A DNA stretch of 64,000 bases from Trebonia sp036501515 (lineage in GTDB: Bacteria > Actinomycetota > Actinomycetes > Streptosporangiales > Streptosporangiaceae), in contig DASYAD010000032.1 in the NCBI GenBank assembly GCA_036501515.1, positions 1 to 64,000 on the forward strand, written 5' to 3'. The notes below the pieces were generated by a model. It did not search any database, was not told where the DNA came from, and saw only the letters and a list, made by a program, of their open reading frames with translations. Numbering within the stretch: the first letter of the stretch is position 1; every line of letters begins with the position of its first letter. The position numbers and the translations under genes are program-made. Positions 1 through 7,924 of the stretch are shown here, piece after piece.

Positions 1-79
1 CCAGGTCCACGCCACGCAGGGCCCGGGTCTCGCCAAAGGTCTTCACCAGGCCGGTGGCTTCAATGGATAGTTCTGTCAT
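1..79 (-). CDS. ABC transporter ATP-binding protein, N-terminal fragment (cut by window edge)
   Basis: Read on the minus strand, the first 26 codons start at an ATG at 79 and give a protein beginning MTELSIEATGLVKTFGETRA. The segment 'GLVKTFGETRALRGVDL' matches the first strand and aromatic (A-loop) region of ABC ATPases of the drug-exporter (DrrA-like) type. The Walker motifs lie outside the window, so substrate and partner permease cannot be judged. It is transcribed away from glgC. Confidence 0.75.
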   Translation of the reverse strand, partial: MTELSIEATGLVKTFGETRALRGVDL

Positions 80-192
80 GCTTCTCAGCCTGGCGGATCC
101 CGCTGGCACCGCGCGTACACAGCGCTGTCACGGTCCTGGCATGGTCGTCAGGCTCGGTGACGGGCGCGACCAGCCCTTAAGCCGCGGACCGG

Positions 193-1431
193 TTACGGCG
201 TCACCACCTGTCCCTTGGTCACCACGGTGACGCCGCCGGCCGACACGGCGAATCCGCGGGCGCGGTCATGCTCCTTGTCGACCCCCACCGTGGCGCCCGC
301 CAAGACGGCCACGTCTTTGTCCAGGATGGCGTTCTCCACGACGGCGCGACGGTGGACGTAGCTGTTATGCAAGAGCACCGCCCGGTTCACCCGGGACTCG
401 CCGAACACGCGGACTCCCGGCGACAGGACTGAGTTGCGTATCAGCCCTCCGGATACGATCACTCCGGCGCTGACCACGCTGTTGACCGTCCGCCCGGGCA
501 CGTCGCCGTCCTCGTGGGCGAACTTGGCCGGCGGCTGGCAGGACATCCGCGCCACCGTCGGCCACTGGTCGTTGTACAGGTTGAACGGCGGATTCACGGC
601 GCACAGATTCATGTGCGCGTTGAAATAGGAATCGATCGTTCCTAGCTCCCGCCAGTAGCTGCGGTCACGTGCGGAGGCACCGGGGACCTCGTTCTGGCGG
701 AAGTCGTAGGCATGCGCGGCGCCTTCGCGCGCCAGCCTCGGGATAATATCGCCGCCCATGCTGTGCGCGCTGTCATCGTCGGCGGCGTCCTTGTGCAGTA
801 CCTCAGTCAGCACGTTGGGGTCGAACACGTAGATGCCCATGGACACCAGCGCCTGGTCCGGCTGGCCGGTGCGGCCGGGCGGGCTGGCGGGTTTTTCCAG
901 GAACTCCCTGATCGAGTAGCCGTTGGCCGCGACCTGCATCACCCCGAAGTCGGTTGCCTGCGACCGCGGCATCGGGATCGCGGAAACCGTGACTCCCGCA
1001 CCCCGCGCCAGGTGCTGCTCGATCATCTGCGCCGGGTCCATGCGGTAGACGTGATCGGCGCCGCAGACCACCACGAGGTCCGGCCGGTGTTCGTCGAGCA
1101 AGCTGAGCGACTGGTAGATCGCGTCCGCCGAGCCCGCTTGCCAGCGTGGTCCCCGCCACTGCTGCGCGGGCACCGGGGTGACGTGGTCGCCCGGTGTGCC
1201 GCTCAGCCTCCAGGTGGTCGCCAGGTGCCGGTCCAGGCTGTGGCTCTTGTACTGGGTGAGCACGCAGATCCGGCGGATCCCGCTGTTGACCAGGTTGGAC
1301 AATGCGAAATCGACGAGGCGGTACAAGCCGCCGAACGGAACCGCCGCCTTGGCCCGCTCCGCGGTCAGCGGCATGAGCCGCTGCCCGGGCGCGCCCGCCA
1401 AGACAATGCCGAGAACCCGCTTGCCAGTCAT
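193..1431 (-). CDS. glgC: glucose-1-phosphate adenylyltransferase (ADP-glucose pyrophosphorylase)
   Basis: Makes ADP-glucose from ATP and glucose-1-phosphate for glycogen synthesis in the cytoplasm. The ATG at 1431 gives 412 residues, the family's usual length, and is preceded by a purine-rich ribosome site (GGGGGCAGGG); an open frame runs upstream to 1572 but is not protein-like. Visible motifs are the N-terminal nucleotide loop with RLMPLTAERAK, the YRLVDFALSNL stretch, GADHVYRMDP and the sugar-phosphate EKP motif near residue 190, followed by a left-handed beta-helix C-terminus. The loop is odd: where actinobacterial enzymes usually read LAGGEGKR and RAKPAVPF, this one reads LAGAPGQR and RAKAAVPF, so catalysis or regulation may differ. 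No other glycogen gene is nearby. Confidence 0.93.
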   Translation of the reverse strand: MTGKRVLGIVLAGAPGQRLMPLTAERAKAAVPFGGLYRLVDFALSNLVNSGIRRICVLTQYKSHSLDRHLATTWRLSGTPGDHVTPVPAQQWRGPRWQAGSADAIYQSLSLLDEHRPDLVVVCGADHVYRMDPAQMIEQHLARGAGVTVSAIPMPRSQATDFGVMQVAANGYSIREFLEKPASPPGRTGQPDQALVSMGIYVFDPNVLTEVLHKDAADDDSAHSMGGDIIPRLAREGAAHAYDFRQNEVPGASARDRSYWRELGTIDSYFNAHMNLCAVNPPFNLYNDQWPTVARMSCQPPAKFAHEDGDVPGRTVNSVVSAGVIVSGGLIRNSVLSPGVRVFGESRVNRAVLLHNSYVHRRAVVENAILDKDVAVLAGATVGVDKEHDRARGFAVSAGGVTVVTKGQVVTP

Positions 1432-1625
1432 CCCTGCCCCCTGCCGCGCCCCGGTCGGGGCTTGTGAACGACGCGCGACGCACAGGCACGAGGCCCTCAT
1501 CAGCGAGCGCTGCGAACTGCAAGGGGGACGAACGCTCCAGCCCGCGCCGGCGAGCGCAGAACGATCTTCCAAGCGTTTTCCCAGCAGCGGGCAAACTCAA
1601 TCTTGCCAGCTGGCAAAAGCTGCGG

Positions 1626-1778
1626 TCAGAGCTGCGGTGTCTGTGCCGGCACGACCCGCACGGCGGGTTCGTGGGCCTTGGCGTAAGCGATCGCGCCGGC
1701 CACCGCCTTCGGCGTGCCGGCGACCAGCTGCGCGCTCACGTACACGGTCGTCGAGCTGCCGCCAGCGTTGCAGGCTAA
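1626..1778 (-). pseudogene. 3' remnant of an unidentified protein gene
   Basis: A minus-strand frame of about 50 codons ends at a TGA at 1626 and reads CNAGGSSTTVYVSAQLVAGT, then about 28 more residues ending TPQL. Its third codon positions are almost all G or C, as in real genes here, while the flanking sequence in the same frame loses this bias. No start codon or ribosome site precedes it and its upstream end abuts the promoter of the next gene. It therefore looks like the tail of a deleted gene. I do not recognise the family. Confidence 0.5.
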
Positions 1779-1813
1779 CTTTTGCTGACCGGATGCCGGG
1801 CTCGCGCGGGCAC

Positions 1814-1819
1814 TAGGAT
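1814..1819 (+). promoter_or_regulatory. -10 element (TAGGAT) of a leaderless VOC gene
   Basis: TAGGAT ends 7 nt before the ATG at 1827, so transcription should begin at the start codon. No Shine-Dalgarno sequence is present. Confidence 0.55.
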
Positions 1820-1826
1820 CGCCGCC

Positions 1827-2567
1827 ATGGCCACACGACTTGTTCAGGTTGCGATGAATGCGCTTGACGACTCCGCGCTCGGCCGGTTCTGGGGGGAAGC
1901 GCTCGGCTGGGGTATCTCCAGCGAGGGGCCAGGCGTGACCAACCTCGAGCCTGTTGACTTCACCTACCCCGGCCCGGTGGCCGTCTGCATCGACATCCTC
2001 GCGGTCCCGGAGCCCAAGACGGTGAAGAACCGGGTGCACATCGACCTCGCCACCACGACGGCGGCGCACCAGGCCGAGCTGGTGGCGCGCCTGCGCGGTC
2101 TCGGTGCGACGCCCGCTGATGTCGGTCAGGGCGATGTCCCGTGGGCAGTCCTGGCCGATCCGGAAGGCAACGAGTTCTGCGTGCTGGAACCCAGGCCGGT
2201 CTACCGGGATACCGGGCCGATCGCCGCGGTGGTGGTCGACTGCGCCGATCCGAGGGCCATGGCCCGGTTCTGGGGCGAGGCGATGGACTGGAACCTGCAC
2301 GAGGTGACCGACGAGTTTGCCTCGTTTCGCTCCGCCGCCGGCGTCGGCCCGTATCTGGAGTTCCTCCGCACGCCCGGCGTGAAGACGGTGAAGAACCGCG
2401 TCCATCTCGACCTCGCGCCGTACGCCGGTGACGATCAAGCGGCCGAGGCGGACCGGCTGCGGGCTCTCGGTGCCCGTGACATTGACGTCGGTCAAGGCGA
2501 CGACGTGTCGTGGACATGCCTTGCCGACCCAGAGGGGAACGAATTCGACGTCCTCACTCCCCGCTGA
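1827..2567 (+). CDS. tandem VOC-fold (glyoxalase-like domain) protein
   Basis: A 246-residue protein made of two homologous vicinal-oxygen-chelate domains (about residues 1-120 and 128-246). Both halves carry the same landmarks: ARFWGEA or GRFWGEA near the start, KTVKNRVH(I/L)DL in the middle and LADPEGNEF near the end. This actinobacterial glyoxalase-like group has no fixed substrate; roles in antibiotic sequestration or small-molecule conversion are only guesses. The ATG at 1827 is chosen because domain homology begins there and a TAGGAT -10 element lies 7 nt upstream, which predicts a leaderless mRNA. The upstream in-frame ATG at 1782 would add a non-conserved tail. Confidence 0.85.
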   Translation: MATRLVQVAMNALDDSALGRFWGEALGWGISSEGPGVTNLEPVDFTYPGPVAVCIDILAVPEPKTVKNRVHIDLATTTAAHQAELVARLRGLGATPADVGQGDVPWAVLADPEGNEFCVLEPRPVYRDTGPIAAVVVDCADPRAMARFWGEAMDWNLHEVTDEFASFRSAAGVGPYLEFLRTPGVKTVKNRVHLDLAPYAGDDQAAEADRLRALGARDIDVGQGDDVSWTCLADPEGNEFDVLTPR

Positions 2568-2634
2568 CACGGTGCCTGCGCCGATCCGCGGGTGATCCGG
2601 CGAAACGCGCGGTCACTGTGGCCAGGAAAGGCTA

Positions 2635-3033
2635 ATGTCCCGTGCTGTGATCCCGGCACCGGACATTCCCGGACATACGGTTATCGACGTCCTGCGCGAC
2701 GGGCGCCCGTTCATGGTGATGGAGCTGTGCCCGGACGGCTCGCTCAACGATGAGTTGCGGCGGAACGGGCCGGTGGCTCCTGCCTCCGTATGCCAGATCG
2801 GGATCAACCTGGCCGACGCGCTCGCCGCCGCGCACGAACTGGGCATCCTGCACCGCGACCTCAAGCCGGCGAACATCCTCGTCAACCGGTACGGCGTCGT
2901 CGGCATCGCCGACTTCGGGCTGGCGTCGATCATCGCGGCCGGCGGCGAGCAGTCGGTGTCGCGGGACGCGCTGACCCCGGCGTATGCACCGCCTGAGAGG
3001 TGCTCCTCGCTTCCAGGACCGGCGCGGCGTTGA
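2635..3033 (+). pseudogene. serine/threonine protein kinase fragment (PknB-like)
   Basis: About 130 codons encode only the middle of a eukaryotic-type kinase: the hinge (MVMELCPDGSL), catalytic loop HRDLKPANIL, Mg-binding DFGLA and the activation-segment end APPER. The glycine-rich loop, the ATP-binding lysine, the C-helix and the whole C-lobe after APPE are missing, so it cannot be an active kinase. The upstream sequence shows no kinase N-terminus in any frame. After APPER the frame becomes unlike a kinase and ends at once. This is a gene remnant flanked by another fragment (3000-3167). Confidence 0.85.
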
Positions 3034-3167
3034 AGGTACCGCAGAGCGCATGGAGCATCCAGGTCATGCCACCAGACGAGGCTGCTTATGACACCGGCGT
3101 CCGCACGGTGCGGTGCCTCGCGGGACGCGGCCTCGACGCACTCACGACGTCGCAGTTCGGGCAGTGA
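3000..3167 (+). pseudogene. C-terminal fragment resembling a septum-formation/DUF4190-type domain end
   Basis: In another frame from the kinase remnant, codons from about 3021 read GAALKVPQSAWSIQVMPPDE and continue through DTGVRTVRCLAGRG to a TGA at 3165-3167. The W..(P)..(G.R.V.CL) pattern resembles the last strand of septum-formation-type secreted domains, which in actinomycetes often occur near membrane kinases. There is no start codon context. It is best read as the 3' end of a second gene, or of the same kinase gene, joined to the kinase core by a deletion. The family call is tentative. Confidence 0.4.
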
Positions 3168-3294
3168 GCTGACGGTTAGTCACCGGTAGGCGCCGTCAGG
3201 GCCGTCGCGATCTGAGACAGGGGCTGCCTGGTGCTGTGCCAGGATCAGGGCACGAAGTCGCGGGCTACGGCTCCAGGAAGTCATTGGGATCTTG

Positions 3295-5172
3295 ATGGCA
3301 ATTGGGTACCGGTCGATCTTCTCAGTGCACGGCCAGGATGCGGTGCGGCTCGCGGCTGACCAGCTCCGTTCGTGGCTGGCGCTCAGGGGATACGGCTTCG
3401 CGTCTATCGCACCAGGAGCGCACGAGATCGCCGGGCAGGCGCAGCTCCTCGTGACCGAGCTTCACCACCCTGCTGAGTCGCGGTCCCTGCGGTACCGGCT
3501 GACCGAGTCGCCGGCCATGGGGGGATGGGTGACGACCGTGACCGTGCACGGTGACGGCGCGGAGGATAACTGGATCTGGGTCGACGTCAGCGCTCCGCCC
3601 TCAGTGCCGCGGCCTGCCTCATCGCGGGAAAGCCCCGTCAAGGAGGTCGATGCGGACGGTGCCTGGTGGATCGGAATCCCGCACATGGTGAGGGAGGTCC
3701 TCTCGGTGGCCGACGCGTGGGACGGTCAGCTGGCTCTGGCCACCGGGCCGACGCTGGTCACCGCGGGCGCCGTCGACGGACTGATCTCGGCGGTCTGCGA
3801 TCCCGGGCGCCGCGGTACTGCCCTGGTCGCCGCCCCGGTCCCGGATGTTCCCGTCTCCCGGCTGATCGCCCACGTCGAGCGGCTGACCCGCGAGTGCGTC
3901 GGGCTGGCCGGGATCTACGTGCTTGACCACGAGGCGGCCGAGAAGCTTGAGGAGTCATTCGCGCCCTCCCATTCGGTGCCGCCTGGAGCGATTCGCACGT
4001 TCCTGCCAGAAGCCGATCCAGCCAGCGCCGTCGATGCCAGGCGGCACCGCGTGCTGCTCGCCCGGACGATCGCTGAGCAGGCTCCCGGCAAGCTGGCCCA
4101 CCTGCTGGGGCGAGCGCACCGGTACCGCGCGCTGTGCCTGCCGTTGCCTTCGCACGTGGCCCAGGTAGATCGCCTGCTGTGCCGGGAGGAACCTGCTGCC
4201 GTTCTGCGGGCTATTCGGGAAGCACCGCAGGGTCCTTCCGGTCGCGGGCCGGATGACGGGCTGGGCGGTGCGGTGCCGGCGGGGCGGGAAGCGACCACGG
4301 CGGTCCGCGAGGTCGCGTTTACCGGCGAGCTGCTCACGAGCCTGGTGGGCGAGTTCCAGTCCCGCGCTTCCAGCGCTGACATAGTCGGCGGCCCTGAAGA
4401 CATGAGTTCCCGGTACCGGGAACTGCTGGCTGAAGGGCGGGGAGTGCTGCGCGGTCACCGGGAGGTATCGCGGCGCTTCGCAGCCCTTCAGGACGTGCTC
4501 GAAGAGGCAGAAGACGATCGCGATCACGTCCGCGCCCTGCTGGAGGACGAGCAGCTTGACCATGCCCAGACGCAGGCGGAACTACTGAACGCGAAGCTCG
4601 AGCTCGACCGGCTTCGCGGTGTTCTCGCCCGCGCTGGCCGAGTCGATCAGACCCGGGCCGCGATGGCGGCGGCGCGGTCACCGGGGTCATTCGCTGAGCT
4701 ACTTGACCGGCTTGACGACCGCGTGCTTTCCCTCGTCGCATTCACCGGGGACCCTAAGCCAGCGCTCGAGCTTGACGACTTCGACCCGCTTGGCACGTGG
4801 GCGGCCAGGGCCTGGGACATGCTCCGGGTCCTTCACGGCTACGCGACCGCACGGCACCGCGGTGACTTCAGCAAAGGGGTGCACGCTTACCTGGCGCATA
4901 CTCCGCCCGGGCGGCCCGGCTATGCGCCAGGAGCGCATTCCACCCGGGAGTCCGACTTCGTCGAACGCTCGCCCAGGCTCCGGAAGCTGCGGGTACTCCC
5001 CGTTCCGCGAGATGTTAGCCCGGACGGCACCATTTTCATGGGCGCGCATTTCAAGATTGCCCGCAAGGGCCTGGTCTCCCCGCGGATGTACTACTACGAC
5101 GACGCGGGGCAGACCGAGATGATCTACGTGGGCTATCTGGGCAAGCATCTCCCGAACGCGCATACGAACTAG
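3295..5172 (+). CDS. conserved hypothetical multidomain protein with central coiled coil
   Basis: A 625-residue soluble protein. I do not recognise a named family. The N-terminal part (about 1-110) begins YRSIFSVHGQDAVRLAADQL and looks like an alpha/beta domain. Residues 120-330 form a second globular part. Residues 373-453 are heptad-like and acidic/basic rich (coiled coil). The C-terminal ~105 residues form a distinct domain containing FKIARKGLVSPRMYYYDDAG and ending YVGYLGKHLPNAHTN. No signal peptide or membrane segment is seen. The ATG at 3295 follows a possible TTG start at 3292; the ribosome site is weak. It sits alone between gene remnants and a 128-bp inverted repeat, the setting of an accessory or defence gene, but that role is only inferred. 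Confidence 0.8.
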   Translation: MAIGYRSIFSVHGQDAVRLAADQLRSWLALRGYGFASIAPGAHEIAGQAQLLVTELHHPAESRSLRYRLTESPAMGGWVTTVTVHGDGAEDNWIWVDVSAPPSVPRPASSRESPVKEVDADGAWWIGIPHMVREVLSVADAWDGQLALATGPTLVTAGAVDGLISAVCDPGRRGTALVAAPVPDVPVSRLIAHVERLTRECVGLAGIYVLDHEAAEKLEESFAPSHSVPPGAIRTFLPEADPASAVDARRHRVLLARTIAEQAPGKLAHLLGRAHRYRALCLPLPSHVAQVDRLLCREEPAAVLRAIREAPQGPSGRGPDDGLGGAVPAGREATTAVREVAFTGELLTSLVGEFQSRASSADIVGGPEDMSSRYRELLAEGRGVLRGHREVSRRFAALQDVLEEAEDDRDHVRALLEDEQLDHAQTQAELLNAKLELDRLRGVLARAGRVDQTRAAMAAARSPGSFAELLDRLDDRVLSLVAFTGDPKPALELDDFDPLGTWAARAWDMLRVLHGYATARHRGDFSKGVHAYLAHTPPGRPGYAPGAHSTRESDFVERSPRLRKLRVLPVPRDVSPDGTIFMGAHFKIARKGLVSPRMYYYDDAGQTEMIYVGYLGKHLPNAHTN

Positions 5173-5240
5173 AAATCCGCGTCGCGGTCCACCTGCCTGA
5201 GCCCGGCGGGCGGGGGCGTCGGCTTGGTCAGCGAAGCTCC

Positions 5241-5368
5241 ACTTCCCATCACTTAGCGCCGTCCGTACGACTTTCTATCACTTAGCGCGATTAATTTCGG
5301 GACAAAAGGGACAGGAAATGACGCTAACTGATAGGAAGTCGGGAAAGCGGTCCTAACTGATAGAAAGT
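5241..5368. repeat. 128-bp dyad-symmetric element with four copies of an 18-mer
   Basis: Two direct copies (ACTTCCCATCACTTAGCG at 5241-5258; ACTTTCTATCACTTAGCG at 5270-5287) face two inverted copies (5322-5339 and 5351-5368; inverted reading ACTTYCTATCAGTTAG). Start-to-start spacing is 29 bp in both arms and all pairs share one centre at 5304.5. The arms form an imperfect 47-bp inverted repeat around a 34-bp core that contains GGGACA twice. It lies 68 bp after one gene and 133 bp before the next. It could be a MITE-like element, a binding array or a large RNA hairpin. Confidence 0.85.
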
Positions 5369-5501
5369 GGTCGCGGAAACGGCGTCGGCCCGCCGCGACT
5401 AGACCTTGACGACCTGAACGGCGGCACGACCACGGCCAATCGGCAGGTTCCGCGTAGACATAGACTGCGCGGCGCGAGGCTCCCGAAAGGTGTGAAACGC
5501 T

Positions 5502-6233
5502 ATGCGCTTCATCTCCGAAACGTCGTCGGACGGCGTCACTGAACAGCTCTTCACCCTTGGCGAGATCCCCGGCGTGCTGTGGACGCCGGAAGCCGACCGC
5601 GGCAATCGTCCGCTGATCCTGATGGGACACGGCGGCGGACAGCACAAGAAGGCCCCCAGGATCCTGGCCCGTGCCCGCCGCTTCGCCGCCGAGGGCGGGT
5701 TCGCGGTCGCCGCGATCGACGTGCCCAACCACGGTGAGCGGCCGACGAGTACGGAGTTCGACCGGATCGCGACCGAGTACAGGGCACGGGCTGCCACCGG
5801 AAAAGATACGTCCGAGCTGGACACCGCGATGTTTACGCTCGTGGTCGGGCAGGCCGTCGCGGAATGGCAGGCAGTCCTGACCGCGGCTCAGCAACTGGAC
5901 CATATCGGCCCCGGACCGGTGGGCTACTGGGGCATGTCGATGGGCTGCGCGTTCGGTATGCCGTTGGTCGCCGCGGAACCGCGGGTCCGCGCCGCCGTGC
6001 TGGGCCTGCAAGGAGCGTCCGCGCTGGCCGAGACGGCCGCACAGATCACCGTGCCGGTGCAGTTTCTCATCCAGTGGGACGACGAGCTGATGCCGCGGGC
6101 ACAGAGCCTGACGTTGTTCGACGCGATCGGTTCAGCGGAGAAGACACTGCACGCTAGCCCCGGCAAGCACGGAGATCTGCCGGCGTTCGAAACGGACGAC
6201 TCGCTCCGGTTCTTCGCCCGGCATCTGCGCTGA
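5502..6233 (+). CDS. alpha/beta hydrolase (dienelactone hydrolase/BAAT-like)
   Basis: A 243-residue cytoplasmic serine hydrolase. The oxyanion strand LILMGHGGGQHK lies near residue 40, the nucleophile elbow GMSMG puts the serine at 146, a likely acid is in QWDDELMP (193-194) and the histidine is in GKHGDLP (223). Length fits the family. The ATG at 5502 is preceded by CGAAAGG at a workable distance, and a TAGACT hexamer lies farther upstream. Substrate unknown: the family hydrolyses esters, lactones and acyl conjugates. It stands alone, next to the 128-bp repeat. Confidence 0.85.
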   Translation: MRFISETSSDGVTEQLFTLGEIPGVLWTPEADRGNRPLILMGHGGGQHKKAPRILARARRFAAEGGFAVAAIDVPNHGERPTSTEFDRIATEYRARAATGKDTSELDTAMFTLVVGQAVAEWQAVLTAAQQLDHIGPGPVGYWGMSMGCAFGMPLVAAEPRVRAAVLGLQGASALAETAAQITVPVQFLIQWDDELMPRAQSLTLFDAIGSAEKTLHASPGKHGDLPAFETDDSLRFFARHLR

Positions 6234-6287
6234 CACCGTAGCGGGACCAGGGTCACTGACAGGTGCGACTCCGCGCCGGAAGTGCCA

Positions 6288-6420
6288 CGGTGGACGCGGG
6301 CAAGCCGGGTAACCAGTCCCAAACGGGTACCTGATCGAGGTGGGGCAGACCACCGACCCGAACGGGGACTGGTCGCCCGATCACTGGCCGTCCAGCACAC
6401 CCGCCACGGAGTCTGAGTAA
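6288..6420 (+). pseudogene. internally deleted duplicate of the VOC gene at 7342
   Basis: Positions 6291-6324 resemble the promoter region at 7291-7330 (shared CGGTGGACRCRGGCAAGCC and AACCAG). This is followed directly by 33 codons (6322-6420) reading GYLIEVGQTTDPNGDWSPDH and on to a TAA. The intact gene ends GYLIEVGQTTDPDGDWSAW. The duplicate thus keeps its upstream region and last quarter but has lost everything between, so it cannot make the fold. Confidence 0.8.
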
Positions 6421-6457
6421 ACCCACGGAGTCCGAGTGAGCCACGGAGTCCGAGTGA
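6404..6457 (+). repeat. three tandem copies of a 17-bp unit
   Basis: CCACGGAGTCYGAGTRA occurs at 6404-6420, 6423-6439 and 6441-6457. The first copy is the 3' end of the VOC remnant, stop codon included, so the repeat arose by local duplication of that gene end. Confidence 0.8.
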
Positions 6458-6495
6458 CGGAGAGTGAGTTGAGCGGCGGAGCCCGGGTGAGCTGC

Positions 6496-7101
6496 CTAGT
6501 TGCGGGTGATCGCGGCTAGCCAAGCCCGGACCTGCGTCGAGCCGTCCACCGGGTTGATTTCGAAGGTGCCTTCGGTAATCGACTCGACGGTCCAGCCGTC
6601 GCTGAACGCCGCACGCAACTCCTCCGCGCGGATGCGACGCGGGCCCCAGGTGCCTGGCTGGCGGTCGCTGAAGCACATGAGGTAACAGGCGCCGCCTGGT
6701 CTCAGCACGGCCGCGAGGCTGGAGACGTACCTGGCGCGGTCGGCGTCGTCGAAGACGTGGAATACCCCGCTGTCGAGCACGGTGTCGGCCGTGAGGTTCA
6801 GGTGGCTGAGGTCGAGTGCGTCCGCGACTTCGAACCGCGCGATCAGCCCGCGCTCGGCCGCTTTCGCGCGCGCCCGCGCGATCGCGGTCGGCGCCACGTC
6901 GATGCCGGTGGCGTCGGCGCCGCGGCTGGCCGCCAGCAGCGTGTGCTCACCGGTGCCGCAGCCGGCGTCGAGGAGGCGGCCGGTCAGGCGACCCTCGTCA
7001 GCGAGCCGGGCAAAGGCCGGCTGCGGGCGGCCGATGTCCCACGGCGCCGGCGAGTCGGCCGTGTAGCTGTCGTCCCACTCCGAGTGCGCTGGTTCCGTCA
7101 T
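6496..7101 (-). CDS. class I SAM-dependent methyltransferase
   Basis: A 201-residue Rossmann-fold methyltransferase. Motif I is LLDAGCGTGEHT (residues 43-54), the ribose-binding acid lies in GIDVAP, and VLDSGVFHVFDD matches post-motif II/III of small TehB/thiopurine-type enzymes. The N-terminal W..Y....PWDIGRPQP is typical of that group. Acceptor unknown; tellurite or thiol-type substrates are possibilities only. It is transcribed divergently from the VOC gene at 7342. No clear ribosome site is visible before the ATG. Confidence 0.88.
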   Translation of the reverse strand: MTEPAHSEWDDSYTADSPAPWDIGRPQPAFARLADEGRLTGRLLDAGCGTGEHTLLAASRGADATGIDVAPTAIARARAKAAERGLIARFEVADALDLSHLNLTADTVLDSGVFHVFDDADRARYVSSLAAVLRPGGACYLMCFSDRQPGTWGPRRIRAEELRAAFSDGWTVESITEGTFEINPVDGSTQVRAWLAAITRN

Positions 7102-7341
7102 GTCTCAGTACCTCCGTACGGTCGCGGGCCCCGGACCAGTCTCTCGCGTCGCCGCCGCTCGCTTGCGGGAGCCGCGCCGCCGGGTCCGCGCCGCCGGGCC
7201 GGCGCGGCAGGCCGGGCCAGGCCGCCAGCCGGGCACCGTGCGGGAACGGGCCAGGGTCGAGTACGGGCGCGACCGCGCCCCCGTAAGGACGACGGTGGAC
7301 ACAGGCAAGCCAGATAATGAGCCAAACCAGTGGAGGTCCAG

Positions 7342-7791
7342 ATGGCCGAGTTCACGCCGCCCGCAGCAGGAATCGTGCTGGCCCACTTCATCGTCTCCGG
7401 CGATGTTGAGCGCTCGACGCGGTTCTACACCGAAGTGCTCGGCGGCACGCTGATCTTCAAGGGTGAGCCCACTTATGTCGCGCTGTCCAACAGCTGGATC
7501 ATCATCAACGTCGGCGGGGGCCCGACAGACGACAAGCCCACGGTGACGCTGGAGACGCCGCGCGACCCCGACCGCGTGAGCAGCTTCCTCAATATCCGGG
7601 TCAGGGACATCGCGGCCGTCTACGCCGACTGGAGCGCCAAGGGCGCGCAGTTCCTGACGCCGCCGAAGCAGCACCAGTACGAGATCCGCTGCTACATCCG
7701 CGACCCAGACGGGTACCTGATCGAGGTCGGTCAGACCACCGACCCGGACGGAGACTGGTCGGCGTGGCTGCCGCCCACTTCGCAGGCATGA
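7342..7791 (+). CDS. VOC family protein (glyoxalase/bleomycin-resistance fold)
   Basis: A single VOC module of 149 residues: ERSTRFYTEVLGG after the first strand, the metal- or substrate-site strand SSFLNIRVRDI, and the closing IRDPDGYLIEVGQTT. The ATG at 7342 has GGAGG 5 nt upstream; a GTG at 7330 is in frame but lies ahead of that site. It is the parent of the deleted copy at 6288-6420. Two strong hairpins follow. Substrate cannot be told. Confidence 0.88.
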   Translation: MAEFTPPAAGIVLAHFIVSGDVERSTRFYTEVLGGTLIFKGEPTYVALSNSWIIINVGGGPTDDKPTVTLETPRDPDRVSSFLNIRVRDIAAVYADWSAKGAQFLTPPKQHQYEIRCYIRDPDGYLIEVGQTTDPDGDWSAWLPPTSQA

Positions 7792-7820
7792 AGACAAGGG
7801 CGAGGTCCAACATCAGCATC

Positions 7821-7869
7821 CCGAACGGGGGCTGGTTTCACGTCAACGGTGAAACCAGCCCCCGTTCGG
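7821..7869 (+). terminator. 21-bp perfect hairpin
   Basis: A perfect 21-bp stem (7821-7841 with 7849-7869) closes a 7-nt loop, 30 bp after the VOC stop. There is no U-run, as is usual in high-GC actinomycetes. The left arm begins CCGAACGGGGGC, a core shared with a dispersed repeat (see 30810 and 48880). Confidence 0.75.
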
Positions 7870-7885
7870 CCCGGTGGGGTTGAAA

Positions 7886-7909
7886 CCGGGGCGGCTTAAG
7901 CCGCCCCGG
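7886..7909. terminator. 10-bp hairpin between convergent genes
   Basis: CCGGGGCGGC and its exact complement flank TTAA (7896-7899). It lies 16 bp from the end of the minus-strand sortase frame, so it can serve either strand. Confidence 0.65.
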
Positions 7910-7924
7910 TCGCCAGGGGGGCGC

